64,000 bases of DNA from Streptomyces sp. TP-A0874 (GCF_001748085.1 NZ_BBZK01000008.1:1-64000), one strand, 5' to 3'. Counted from the first letter of the stretch, positions 20,299 to 29,232 are shown. Notes: generated from the sequence alone by a model not told the origin. Numbers and translations are program-made.

Positions 20299-20589
20299 TC
20301 AGATGCGGAACTGGGCTGCGGCACCCTTGTCCGTCGCCCTGTAGCCCTCGGTTGCGGTCATCAGCGCCCGTGAGATCTGAAGCAGGCTGGAGTGGAGCCC
20401 CTCAGCGTTCCGGGTCCAGTCGGTCTGGGTCTCGTGGAAGGCGGTCTTCGCTTCACCTTCCCAGGTGTTGACCACCCTCGTCACACGCCGGTGAAGGCCT
20501 TCCAGTTGCTCCTTGATGTCATTGGCCGTCCGGCGGATGTCCTCGGACGCGGTGGTGACGGTCTCGTAAGTTACCGCGGTGGTGGTCAC
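20299..20589 (-). CDS. WXG100-family protein (EsxB-like, carries export signal)
   Basis: A 96-residue helical hairpin protein with WEG at 43-45 and a C-terminal YxxxD export signal (YRATD, 83-87), the hallmark of the targeting partner in an Esx heterodimer. GTG start with AAGGAG 8 bases upstream. The other WXG100 gene lies 36 bases upstream on the same strand, so they are likely to fold as a 1:1 pair. Known streptomycete EsxA/EsxB affect sporulation; which of the two names applies here cannot be settled by eye. Confidence 0.88.
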   Translation of the reverse strand: MTTTAVTYETVTTASEDIRRTANDIKEQLEGLHRRVTRVVNTWEGEAKTAFHETQTDWTRNAEGLHSSLLQISRALMTATEGYRATDKGAAAQFRI

Positions 20590-20625
20590 TGTCTCTCCTT
20601 ACTCGACGAACAGCTGCCTGGCCGG

Positions 20626-20970
20626 CTATGCCAGGTCCAGAATCTTGCTCTGACCGCCCGGTTCCGCCTGCAGCTTCTGGAACTGCTGGAGTTGGTCAAG
20701 CTCCTGTTGGTCAAACCCGTCCCGGCTCATCTTCATGGCCTCTTCGACAATGACGAGTTTTTCGCGGATGCTCCTCGCATGATTGTTCACATTCCGCTGG
20801 AGTTCGTTGTAGGCACCGGCAGCCGAGCCCTTCCAGCCACCCTCGATCCTGTCCACGACAGCGTTGAGGGACCGAATCTTCTCGTCGAGCATGTCCTGCA
20901 TGGTGTCCAAGTCCTTGACCAGTTGGTCAAGCTCACTCGAGCTGACATCAAGCTTTCCCGTCTCGCCCAT
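20626..20970 (-). CDS. WXG100-family protein (EsxA-like partner)
   Basis: A 114-residue helix-turn-helix protein with WKG at 46-48 and a C-terminal helix rich in Gln/Asp (QQELDQLQQFQKL). No YxxxD/E signal is present, as expected for the partner that is exported by piggy-backing. ATG at 20970 chosen over an extension to 20994 because AAAGGA precedes it and the protein then begins MGETGKLDV. It forms a pair with the gene at 20299-20589. Confidence 0.85.
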   Translation of the reverse strand: MGETGKLDVSSSELDQLVKDLDTMQDMLDEKIRSLNAVVDRIEGGWKGSAAGAYNELQRNVNNHARSIREKLVIVEEAMKMSRDGFDQQELDQLQQFQKLQAEPGGQSKILDLA

Positions 20971-21016
20971 ATCGGGATCCTTTCTTCTCCACAAATTCGG
21001 TCACGGCTGAACTGAG

Positions 21017-22228
21017 CTACGGAGACTTACGTCGAACCCTCATGACAAGCACCGCCGCTGCTATGGCAACTGCGGCGACAGCTCCCACCGCGGTCCACAG
21101 GATCGCCGGCCGTCCTGCCTCGCCGGCTGTTTCCGCTTCTCCGTCTTCGCGGTCCGCAGGTTGGTTCGGAGGTTCGTCAGCGTTCTTACCCTCGGGCGCG
21201 GACGTCGCAGGGGTGGGCTTGGCCGATTCCCGCGCGGCGAGAAGCGGGTTGACATCCGGCGGGCCTGGATCCCCCTTGCCCTCGAGGAGCACTTGAGCCG
21301 GGCGAATACTTCCGTAGCCCAGGTACTTACTCGGGATCTTTCCCTTGGGCTTACCGGCTGTTTCCATCATGACCCGAAGAACCTGATTGCTCGTCCAGTC
21401 TGGATGTTTCGACCAGATGAGTGCTGCGGACCCGGAGGCGATGGCGGTGGCATTGCTCGTACCTGAGGTCATGCAGAATTTGCGCCTCTCTGGGCAGCGT
21501 CCGGGCATTTCGTCTCCGGCAGCAACCAAGGCGACCTCGGGGCCATAGGTAGACCACGCAGCAGAACGGCCATTCCGATCGACTGCCCCAATGCCGACCA
21601 CCCCAGGCGTGGCAGCAATACCGGAATGTGCGTTGCCACTCTCCCCCTCATTCCCGGTACCTGCGAACACCAAGACATCATTCTTTAGCGCATGATCGAC
21701 AGCAGATTGCAGTTCAGGATATTTCCCTGGACCTTGATCAAATCGCATGGAGATATTGATGATCTTGCTTCCATTGTCAATGGCATAGCGAATCGCTCTT
21801 GCCATAGACTTCGGCGCGTAATCCTCTTTACTGTTCCATGGCCGTATTGGCAGAATCTTGGCATCCGGCGCAACGCCTTGGATTCCCCCACCGGCACCCG
21901 TTCCAGCGATAAGCGAGGCCATCTGCGTGCCGTGCCCATTGTCGTCATCATTGATGTCTCTGGGACTGTGGGAAAGGTCTGCCCCCGGCAGAACTCTTCC
22001 TTTTAGCTCCGGGAGAGAGTCATCAACTCCCGTATCAATCACCGCTACTTTTATTTTCTCGCCTGTACTGACCTCCCACATGAGATCAGCCTTCATGGCG
22101 TCCAGATACCACTGGTCCTGGTCTAGAGCTGCTGCCGCTGGGGCGAAGCCTCCGACAGAAACGAACACGGCAGCAGTGAGCCCCATGAACACTGGCCACC
22201 TCCATCGATCGAAGGCCGAACACCACAT
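21017..22228 (-). CDS. mycP: Mycosin, T7SS membrane-anchored subtilisin protease (copy 1)
   Basis: A 403-residue S8 serine protease of the MycP type, acting outside the membrane. It has an N-terminal signal sequence (about 10-33), catalytic D65 (VIDTGV), H99 (NGHGT) and S258 (GTSNAT), a Pro/Glu-rich spacer (about 325-370) and a C-terminal membrane helix (about 374-395). All three catalytic residues are intact. ATG start; AAGGAGAG lies 11 bases upstream. It sits in the Esx operon between the EspB-like gene and the WXG100 pair. Mycosins stabilise the ESX channel and process EspB in mycobacteria. Confidence 0.92.
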   Translation of the reverse strand: MWCSAFDRWRWPVFMGLTAAVFVSVGGFAPAAAALDQDQWYLDAMKADLMWEVSTGEKIKVAVIDTGVDDSLPELKGRVLPGADLSHSPRDINDDDNGHGTQMASLIAGTGAGGGIQGVAPDAKILPIRPWNSKEDYAPKSMARAIRYAIDNGSKIINISMRFDQGPGKYPELQSAVDHALKNDVLVFAGTGNEGESGNAHSGIAATPGVVGIGAVDRNGRSAAWSTYGPEVALVAAGDEMPGRCPERRKFCMTSGTSNATAIASGSAALIWSKHPDWTSNQVLRVMMETAGKPKGKIPSKYLGYGSIRPAQVLLEGKGDPGPPDVNPLLAARESAKPTPATSAPEGKNADEPPNQPADREDGEAETAGEAGRPAILWTAVGAVAAVAIAAAVLVMRVRRKSP

Positions 22229-22266
22229 GAGCTAATGCTCTCCTTTTTGCCAAAATTTGGCCGTGC

Positions 22267-23559
22267 TTAGTCAATGACTGGTGGAACTGTTCTACGATGC
22301 CCTACTGTCCATGCCTCCTCACCTCTCCCAGAATGTGCCTCAGTCTCATCCAGGAGCCCCTCGTCTGTTGATTCCTGACGCCCGCGCGCCGTTGAAGGAC
22401 CGGCATCGGCTCGGATGAGCCCTGAGCCGCCTGGCGTGAAAGTGGATTTACCACGATCGGTCATTCTGAGTTGGCCAACCTGGCCGCCTTGGTGGGATGC
22501 AAGCCTCCGTGTCGGCGCTTGTTTCCCCGTTGCCGCTGAACTCCCTGTTTGAGAGCCGCCTCCAGGCGGGCCGGGCATACGACCAGTGGCCCCTCGTTCC
22601 TCTCCCGCAACCGCTCCACCAGGGATCCGGGGAGTTGGAGCAGCGAGACTTCTCTTTCCCATACCACCAATGACTCCGTCACGGCCACCTTTATGGGGGC
22701 TTTCAAGCTGTCCACGTGGGCCACCTGGTACACCCCTTGACACACCGGATGACTGCGAACGTTGAAGCGTGTTCCATGCGGCGGGAATGCCGGGCCGAAT
22801 TTGAGGCGGTGAACTATCCGAGCTCGCGTTCTGCGTAACGGAATTAGAGGAGATATTTACCGGATACGCCTTGTTTTCGGAGACTGCTGGAATGACGGCA
22901 GAGTCGATTACCGTGCCCGTTTCCCGCGCTACTGATCCAACGTCTACCGGCTTGCCTGCCTGGGAGACGCCAGACTCAAGCGGTTCGTTGACTCTGCGTC
23001 CATAAGCTGATGCATGTCCCTCTTCCAGAGCCCGTGCAGAGATCAAGTCATCGAAGACCTCACCTCGCCTTGCTCCTGCCATCGGCCGGAAGTTGGGCTC
23101 GGGCTCAGCGTTTATGACGGCTGAGGAAGTCCGGTAGTAGGAGGAAAGCCGGTTCAGCTGCGCGATGGCTTCCTCTCGTTTGCCCTTCTCCTCCTTGAGC
23201 CGGGCAGCTTCCTTCACCGGGTCGATGGAGCACTCGCCGTTGGGCTTCGGTACAGCTGCCTGAGCTTCCCTCAGCGCCTGCCCGGCATGGGCCATTTGAG
23301 CACCGACGACAGTGCTGTACTCACCGAGCCTGAGGGTCTCGTTGATCATCTCCCGCCCCCACTCGCGGAAGGCGTCGCCCCCCTCGCCCTCCCACTCGAC
23401 CCGACCGACGTAGACCCGGAGAGCCTCGGCGACTTGGTTGATCTTGGAGCTGGCCTCTCTCAACGCCTCGCTCACGCTGGTGAGTTCTGCGGGATTGGCA
23501 TTCGCCACCATTGCGTAGAGCGCGTCCAGCGAACTGCCTTCGAACTCGTCCTGCGCCAT
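22267..23559 (-). CDS. EspB/PPE-like candidate T7SS substrate with disordered tail
   Basis: A 430-residue protein. Residues 1-150 are helical with WEG at 56-58 in a WXG100-like hairpin. Residues from about 190 to the end are Gly/Pro/Ser-rich low complexity (PGGPRGQLESP, RMPGPPGGGSQTG) without a membrane segment. This layout recalls mycobacterial EspB, a substrate trimmed by MycP. Start ATG 23559 with GGGGGAG about 8 bases upstream. It begins 13 bases after the 145-residue Esx-like gene, with mycP 38 bases downstream. Confidence 0.75.
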   Translation of the reverse strand: MAQDEFEGSSLDALYAMVANANPAELTSVSEALREASSKINQVAEALRVYVGRVEWEGEGGDAFREWGREMINETLRLGEYSTVVGAQMAHAGQALREAQAAVPKPNGECSIDPVKEAARLKEEKGKREEAIAQLNRLSSYYRTSSAVINAEPEPNFRPMAGARRGEVFDDLISARALEEGHASAYGRRVNEPLESGVSQAGKPVDVGSVARETGTVIDSAVIPAVSENKAYPVNISSNSVTQNASSDSSPPQIRPGIPAAWNTLQRSQSSGVSRGVPGGPRGQLESPHKGGRDGVIGGMGKRSLAAPTPRIPGGAVAGEERGATGRMPGPPGGGSQTGSSAATGKQAPTRRLASHQGGQVGQLRMTDRGKSTFTPGGSGLIRADAGPSTARGRQESTDEGLLDETEAHSGRGEEAWTVGHRRTVPPVID

Positions 23560-23572
23560 CTTCACTCCCCCA

Positions 23573-24010
23573 TCAGCTGAAGGCGCCGCCATCGACAGTC
23601 TCGCCACTGCCGATCTCGGGGGTGTTCGCCCCGGCGCCGGTCGGAGACTGGTAGTGCTTCTCGGTGCGCGCCATGATGGCGCGCAAGCGCGCCGCCTGCT
23701 CCGCGTCGATGCCCTGGTAGTCCTTGTCCGCCATGTCTACGGCGAGTCCCATGGCCTCGATCTGCTCGCAGAAGGTGCGGGAGAGTGTTTCGAGCCGGGT
23801 GCGGATCTTCTCGTAGTGGCTCGCCAGTTCCTCGGCCGCCGCGAACCCGGTGCCGAACGCGGTGGTGGATACCGCCTGCTCGCCGAGTTTGTGCGGTGTG
23901 GCCGCGGACGCGTCCAGTCCGATCAGTATTTCGTCGATCCGGCTCTTGAAGGACTGGAGACTGACGCTCCCCACATCGAGGTTCTCGCCCCCGCCGCCTC
24001 GACCCCCCAT
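23573..24010 (-). CDS. Esx-like small protein, first gene of the Esx operon
   Basis: A 145-residue helical protein (helices about 17-90) lacking WXG but carrying YQGID at 98-102, a YxxxD export signal, followed by a short disordered tail. ATG 24010 is preceded by GGAGGGGG. It is probably the secretion partner of the EspB-like protein encoded immediately downstream. Confidence 0.72.
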   Translation of the reverse strand: MGGRGGGGENLDVGSVSLQSFKSRIDEILIGLDASAATPHKLGEQAVSTTAFGTGFAAAEELASHYEKIRTRLETLSRTFCEQIEAMGLAVDMADKDYQGIDAEQAARLRAIMARTEKHYQSPTGAGANTPEIGSGETVDGGAFS

Positions 24011-24054
24011 AAGGCTGATCCCCCTCCGTCGCGTTTGTGAAGCTTGATCCACTT

Positions 24055-24083
24055 ACCCTAGTCACACGCTGCGACGTACCCAA
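24055..24083 (-). promoter_or_regulatory. Candidate promoter of the Esx/mycosin operon
   Basis: On the minus strand TTGGGT (24083-24078) and TAGGGT (24060-24055) are spaced by 17 bases, a good vegetative-type match for Streptomyces. The predicted start is about 37 bases before the ATG at 24010. Assignment by eye. Confidence 0.5.
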
Positions 24084-24192
24084 CACGCTACCAGCGAAGG
24101 TGAGGTGAGTCATCGTCGGGTAATACGGAAGGACGGGCTGCTCTGCTAGCCCGGGCGGGATGCCTCGGAACGCACGAACGGATGACACGCGT

Positions 24193-24244
24193 GTGGCCGC
24201 CCGGTCTTGAGGTTCGATTTCGAACCTCAAGACCGGGCGGCCAC
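24193..24244 (-). terminator. 52-bp perfect palindrome, terminator of the beta-propeller gene
   Basis: A 25-bp arm (24193-24217) is exactly complementary to 24220-24244 with only TT between them. It lies 42 bases past the stop of the gene at 24286-26049 and upstream of the Esx promoter, so it should end that transcript and insulate the Esx operon. The arm is much longer than the other terminators in this window. Confidence 0.75.
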
Positions 24245-24285
24245 TTGGTGCCGGCCTCGGCGTCTCGCGCCGGAGGCGGGTGTGG

Positions 24286-26049
24286 TCAGTCCTCGCCGAA
24301 GGCCACGAGGAGCTTCTCGTCGCCGGTCAGGCGAGCCGCACCGATGTAGAAACGGCCGTCCTCGTAGAGAACGACCGAGGAGTAGAAGCCGTCCTCGATG
24401 CCCACCGACGCGGCCGGGTTCTTCATCAGGACCTCGGCCTTCCCGTCGCCCGCGTCGAGGCTCAGGATCGCGCCGCTCTCGTCGTACGTCGGCTCCTGGT
24501 AGGCGATGAGCTTCCCGTCCTCGGTCCTCATCGGACTGGAGGTCGCACCCTCGGCCGGGCTCGCCTTCCACTTCACCTTGCCCGTGTCGAGGTCGAAGGC
24601 GTGGATCTCGTTGCTGCGGCCGAACGTCTCGTCGTCCTTCTCGGCCGCGGTCGGCAGGTAGAGGGTGTCGGCGTCAGCGGCGATGCCCCGGCAGCTGTCG
24701 GGGTCGTTCATCGAGAGCATGCCGCAGGCCGGCTGGTACTTCCCCTGGCCCAGGTCGAGTTCGGAGCGGAGCTTGCCCTTGTCGTCGACGGCCACGACGC
24801 CGGCTCCCTTGCGGTCCTTCTCCCCGACCAGGGAGACGACCGCGGGCGAAGTCGAGAAGATCTTGCTGACCTCGACTTCCTTCTTGGTCTGGTAGCTCCA
24901 GAGCGTCTTGCCGTTGGCCGGGTCGACCTTCTCCAGCTTCGAACCGGTGTCGAGGCAGGAGGAGATCCGGAGGAGTGCCTCGCCTCCGGCGTAGCCGTCG
25001 ACGGAGCAGCCGGCCGGCATCTTGGGCTTGGGAAGCTCCTTTCCGTCGCTGACCCGAAGCAGCGTGGTTCCGCCGAACCAGGTGACGCCGGCGGCGTCAC
25101 CGCTGATGGCCAGTGACGTCCAGGTGTAACTGGAGCCGAACCCCCCGCCCTTCGGCAGCGGATTGTCCCAGACCTTCTTCCCCGTCTTGAGGTCGATCAT
25201 GGCGACCTTGCTGCACGAGTCCTTCTTGCCCTCGTAGGCCACCACGACCTTGTCGTCCTCGCTGGCGCTCTTGGGAGCGGCGCAGACGTTGCCGCCGAGC
25301 TCGACGGTCCACTCCTCGTCCCCGGAGGACACGTTGTACCCGGCGACGGAGGTGAGGAACGGTTTGACGACGGTCTTGCCTGCGGTCCAGAGGCCCGGTG
25401 AGTCGACCCCGCTCTTGGGGACCTGGGGCGAATCCTGCTGCCAGAGCAGTTTGGCTTCACCGTCCCCGCCGACGCCCTCGAGGCCGCCGCCGTCCCGACC
25501 GCCGGCGTCGTCGTCCTGCGGCTTGTCCTCGCTCCTGTCTCCCCCGTCCTTCTCCTTGCCGTCGCTCGCCGAGCTTCCCTCGGCGACCTTCTCGTCCTCG
25601 CTCTTGTTGAGCGCGAACACCACTCCGCCGGCTATCAGGGCGAGCGCCACCGCGGCGGAGCCGATGATGACGGCGAGTCGCTTCTTGGAGCTGCCTCCCG
25701 GCCCCTTGCCCGGTGCCCCGTACTGCGGGTTGGCACCGTACTGCGGGGCGGCTCCGTACTGCGGGGACGGCGGCTGGGCATAGGGGTTCGCCGCGGCGTT
25801 CGGGTCGGCGGGCCCCCAGCCGGGGGGTGTGCCGGGAGGCGGGCCGGCCGGCGGCGGGGGCATGCTGGGCGGCTGGCTCGGCGGCGGCGGTGCGCCGTGC
25901 CCGTCAGCGGACGATCCGGCCGGCGCGGCGGGCGGTGGCGGCATGTTCGGCGGCTCGCCGGGCGGGGTCGCTCCCCCGTTGGAAGAGTCCTGTGGTGGGC
26001 CGAATCCGCCCTGCGGCGACTGCTCGGGCGGCTGTGGTGGCTGAGACAT
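24286..26049 (-). CDS. Single-pass membrane protein with PQQ-like beta-propeller ectodomain
   Basis: A 587-residue protein. Residues 1-122 are a Pro/Gly/Gln-rich cytoplasmic region with a PQYGA-type repeat near 96-112, and one membrane helix spans about 124-147. An acidic linker (about 148-195) leads to an extracytoplasmic region with PQQ-type blade motifs (DLKTGKKVWDNP, DPANGKTLWSYQ, DLDTGKVKWKAS) expected to form a beta-propeller. It lies between two mycosin genes inside the T7SS locus. Its topology (cytoplasmic N-terminus, one helix, large outside domain) equals that of the missing core subunit EccB, though the fold appears different. Function unknown. Confidence 0.8.
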   Translation of the reverse strand: MSQPPQPPEQSPQGGFGPPQDSSNGGATPPGEPPNMPPPPAAPAGSSADGHGAPPPPSQPPSMPPPPAGPPPGTPPGWGPADPNAAANPYAQPPSPQYGAAPQYGANPQYGAPGKGPGGSSKKRLAVIIGSAAVALALIAGGVVFALNKSEDEKVAEGSSASDGKEKDGGDRSEDKPQDDDAGGRDGGGLEGVGGDGEAKLLWQQDSPQVPKSGVDSPGLWTAGKTVVKPFLTSVAGYNVSSGDEEWTVELGGNVCAAPKSASEDDKVVVAYEGKKDSCSKVAMIDLKTGKKVWDNPLPKGGGFGSSYTWTSLAISGDAAGVTWFGGTTLLRVSDGKELPKPKMPAGCSVDGYAGGEALLRISSCLDTGSKLEKVDPANGKTLWSYQTKKEVEVSKIFSTSPAVVSLVGEKDRKGAGVVAVDDKGKLRSELDLGQGKYQPACGMLSMNDPDSCRGIAADADTLYLPTAAEKDDETFGRSNEIHAFDLDTGKVKWKASPAEGATSSPMRTEDGKLIAYQEPTYDESGAILSLDAGDGKAEVLMKNPAASVGIEDGFYSSVVLYEDGRFYIGAARLTGDEKLLVAFGED

Positions 26050-26303
26050 GAACTGCGTACCTCTTCTGGTCGGCCCGCCACCCGGCCGGCTTTCCCGTCC
26101 CCCGGTACACCCGCCTCCCAGGAGCTGGCGAGAAGCGGGTCGGACGCAGTCCCTGCCGACGGACGGCGTTCAATATTTCGTAAAACCCTACCGTCTGTCG
26201 ATTCGCCGTTCGGGAGCGCCCGTCGCATCGGTACCCGCTCACCATCACCTGATGACGCTGGTGTGACACGGGGCTGTTGCCGAGCGTCGTTCTAGGCGGC
26301 GGG

Positions 26304-27656
26304 TCAGCCGCGTCGGCGCCGGTGGTCGCGGAGGACGATGGCGGTGCCCGCCACGACGACGGTCAGCAGGACGGTGCTGCCGAGGGCATACGTCGCGTAC
26401 CGCGTCTGGCGTTCCTGCGGCGTCTCGCCGACGCTCAGCGCCGCCGGCTCCGGTGGCGGGATCTTCCACAGTCCGGAGTCCGGTGTGGGTTCGGCGATGC
26501 GGCGGTCGTCCTCGGTGAGCGCGCGGGCCGGGTCGACGACGCCCCAACCGACGTTGTCGTCACGGCCGTTGATACTGCGCTCGGCGGTCTGCTGGATCTG
26601 GGCGGCGATCTCGTAGTTCTTCCAGTCCGGGTGTTTGGCGCGGAGCAGCGCGGCCACGGCGGATACGTAGGGGGCGGAGAAGCTGGTGCCGTTGTCGACA
26701 CACTGGCCGAAGCCCGGGACCGTCGAGACTATGTCCACTCCGGGCGCGGCGACGTCGACGAAGTCGCCGCGCTGGGAGAACGGCGCGCGTTCGTTGTTGC
26801 GGTCCGAGGAGGCCACGGCGATGACGCCGTCGTAGGCCGCCGGATAGGTCTCCTTGACCTTGCCGTCCAGGCCGTCGTTGCCGGCTGAGGCGACGACGAC
26901 CGCGCCGTGGTCGAGCGCCCGGTTGACGGCCCGGTACAGCACGGAGTTCTTCGAGATCGGTTTCTCGGTGTCCTGCGAGATGTTGATGACGTCCGCGCCC
27001 TCTCGCACCGCGTGGTCGATGGCGAGCGCCAGTGTGCCGGTGGTCCCGTTGCCCTTCTCGTCGTTCTGCCGGATCGGGATGATCTTCGCCTCCGGTGCCA
27101 GGCCGACGAAGCCGGTGCCTTTCACGGGCCGGGCGGCGATGATGCCGGCCACCTTGGTGCCGTGCCCGACGGTGTCCACCGTCCCGTCGCCGCTGCTCTT
27201 CCCGGCCTTGGCCCCCTTGACGAAGTCGGCTCCGCTGCCTGCGTCCACCGCCGCCTTCAACTGCGGATTGGCGCGGTCGACCCCGGTGTCGATGACGGCT
27301 ACTCGGACCGGTTTCCCGCTGGGATCACGCCCCTTGGTGTCCTGCCACAGCTGGTCGAAGATCACGCGTTGCAGGGCCCAGGGCCGGCCTTTGAACTGCT
27401 CCTTCATCGGGTACGTGCAGCGGCCCGCCTGCTCTTCGTCCTCGGCCAGGGCGACGGTCCGGGTGCTGACTCGTTCGCTGTCGGCGAGCGCGGTGGCGCC
27501 GTTGCGCGGCTCGGCGACCACCGGGGCGGAGGCGGGAGCGAGGGAGACCGCGGCGAGCAGCGCGGCCGTGAGCAGCGAGACGGGTACCGGAGCAGGGGGT
27601 GCGGAGCGCCTGCCCGTGCCGTTGGACGCGGTGCGCTGGTCCCGTCGGGACACCAT
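26304..27656 (-). CDS. mycP: Mycosin, T7SS membrane-anchored subtilisin protease (copy 2)
   Basis: A 450-residue S8 protease with an N-terminal signal segment (about 24-45), D123 (VIDTGV), H165 (GHGT), S325 (NGTSFSAP), two cysteines near 80 and 319 that match the stabilising pair of mycosins, and a C-terminal membrane helix (about 423-442). The ATG at 27656 is preceded by GGGGGAAA; the longer frame to 27746 has no support. It is divergent from eccE with 145 bases between them. It is about 45 residues longer than copy 1 and clearly diverged from it. Confidence 0.92.
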   Translation of the reverse strand: MVSRRDQRTASNGTGRRSAPPAPVPVSLLTAALLAAVSLAPASAPVVAEPRNGATALADSERVSTRTVALAEDEEQAGRCTYPMKEQFKGRPWALQRVIFDQLWQDTKGRDPSGKPVRVAVIDTGVDRANPQLKAAVDAGSGADFVKGAKAGKSSGDGTVDTVGHGTKVAGIIAARPVKGTGFVGLAPEAKIIPIRQNDEKGNGTTGTLALAIDHAVREGADVINISQDTEKPISKNSVLYRAVNRALDHGAVVVASAGNDGLDGKVKETYPAAYDGVIAVASSDRNNERAPFSQRGDFVDVAAPGVDIVSTVPGFGQCVDNGTSFSAPYVSAVAALLRAKHPDWKNYEIAAQIQQTAERSINGRDDNVGWGVVDPARALTEDDRRIAEPTPDSGLWKIPPPEPAALSVGETPQERQTRYATYALGSTVLLTVVVAGTAIVLRDHRRRRG

Positions 27657-27801
27657 GATCGCTGTTTCCCCCGAGTGCTCGTGGCCTGGACGGGCCTCGT
27701 CGCCCGTCGTCGTTCGCCGACTACTATGCCGGGCTGCGGTCGGCACCGCGCGTGCGGGTAGGGTGACGTTCGGTCAACTCCCCTGCGGGCGGGGAATATC
27801 G

Positions 27802-29232
27802 ATGGATACAGCAGGGGGCTTGGAGCGCATGGCTAGGGCAGGGACGACCTGGTCGAGGGGCTCGGGCACCGCTCCGGTCTCCGAGGCGACCATCCCGCGC
27901 GGCGGTTCGGGCGGTCGGGGTGCAGAGGCTGCTCCGTCCGGGTCTGCTGGTCCCAGGAGCGCACGGGCCGGTGCGGCGGCCGGGCGGGACCAGGAGACGG
28001 CGGCCACCGGTTCCGCGGTGCTGCGGCTGGACTCCCGAGCAGCCCGGCTGGGTCCGTTGGGGCTGCGCCAGTTGGTACTGGTGGAGCTCTCCGCCGCGGT
28101 TCTCCTGGTGGCCTGGGTCGTCGACCCGCTGTTGCTCATCCCGGCCACTCTGGTCGCCGCCGCGCTGGTACTGCTCGCTCTGCTGCGCCGGCGCAACCGT
28201 TCGCTGCCGGAGTGGCTGGGGAGTGTGCTGGCGCTGCGCCGCAGGCAGCGTCGGGCGGCCACCGGGCTGCTCGCCGTTGGGCCGCAGACCGATCCGCGGC
28301 TGGCGCCGGTGGTGGAGTGCGAGCCGTCGCTGCGGACGTACGGTTTCACCGTGCGGGATCACCGCACGGTCGGGATGGTCGGAGACGGCACCTTCCTCAC
28401 CGCCGTCCTGCAGATCGAGCCGAGGTCGGTGGGACTGCGCCCTCGGCAGGCGCTGCCGCTCGGGCCGCTGGTGGACGCGTTGTCCGGGGTCGACGGTATC
28501 CGGCTGGAGTCGGTGCAGATCGTGCAGCACACCCAACCGGCGCCGGCACCGCACCTGCCGGAGCAGTCGGTGGCGGCACGCAACTACCAGCCGCTGCGCG
28601 AGTGGGAGAGCGCACCGTCGGTGCGGCTCACCTGGGTCGCGCTGAGATTCGACCCGGAGCTGTGCGCGGAGGAGGTGGCGGCGCGCGGCGGCGGGCTCGA
28701 CGGGGCGCAGCGGTGTCTGCTGCGCGTGGCCGACCAGTTGGCCAGCCGGGTGACGGGAGCGGGTTTCCAGGCGACGGTGCTGTCGGAGGACCAACTGCTC
28801 TCCGCGGTGGCCACCTCGCTGTGCGCGCACCCCATGGCCACGGCCCAGGCCGGCCGGGCGGACCGCCCGGCACGGCGCACCAGGGAGTCGGCGCGGACCT
28901 GGCGGTGCGACGATCGTCGGCATACGACGTTCTGGGTGGCGCGCTGGCCGCAGTTGGGGGCGGGCGGGGTGTCACTCCCGCAACTGGTGGCGCCGCTGAC
29001 CTCGGTGCCGGCACTGGCCACGACCTTCTCTCTGACCCTGCGCGGACGAGGCAGACGGGAGGTTTCGGTCGCCGGTCATCTGCGGGTCACCGGCCGGAGC
29101 GACCGGGAACTGGAGTCGGCGCGGCGGGCTTTGCTGGAGACCGCGAACGGGCTACGGACCAACCTCGTCCGCTTGGACCGTGAGCAGTTGCCGGGTCTGC
29201 TGGCCACGCTCCCGCTGGGAGGTGCGCACTGA
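27802..29232 (+). CDS. eccE: Type VII secretion protein EccE
   Basis: Peripheral/membrane subunit of the ESX complex. The 476-residue protein has a disordered Gly/Ala-rich N-terminus, two adjacent membrane helices (about 95-135, LVLVELSAAVLLVAWVV then LLIPATLVAAALVLLALL) and a large soluble domain to the end, the EccE layout. ATG 27802 and ATG 27829 are both possible starts (GCGGGG or TTGGAG upstream); the open frame to 26854 overlaps mycP and is spurious. The next gene overlaps its stop by one base (TGATG), so they are coupled. Confidence 0.85.
   Translation: MDTAGGLERMARAGTTWSRGSGTAPVSEATIPRGGSGGRGAEAAPSGSAGPRSARAGAAAGRDQETAATGSAVLRLDSRAARLGPLGLRQLVLVELSAAVLLVAWVVDPLLLIPATLVAAALVLLALLRRRNRSLPEWLGSVLALRRRQRRAATGLLAVGPQTDPRLAPVVECEPSLRTYGFTVRDHRTVGMVGDGTFLTAVLQIEPRSVGLRPRQALPLGPLVDALSGVDGIRLESVQIVQHTQPAPAPHLPEQSVAARNYQPLREWESAPSVRLTWVALRFDPELCAEEVAARGGGLDGAQRCLLRVADQLASRVTGAGFQATVLSEDQLLSAVATSLCAHPMATAQAGRADRPARRTRESARTWRCDDRRHTTFWVARWPQLGAGGVSLPQLVAPLTSVPALATTFSLTLRGRGRREVSVAGHLRVTGRSDRELESARRALLETANGLRTNLVRLDREQLPGLLATLPLGGAH

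Noticed and set aside
24193..24244. GGTTCGA in the palindrome as a tRNA T-loop
   Set aside because: No cloverleaf can be formed; both arms are perfectly self-complementary, so this is a hairpin only.
27700..27800. Long plus-strand frame running from 26854 into eccE
   Set aside because: The part before about 27800 is antisense to the second mycosin; EccE family features begin after 27802.
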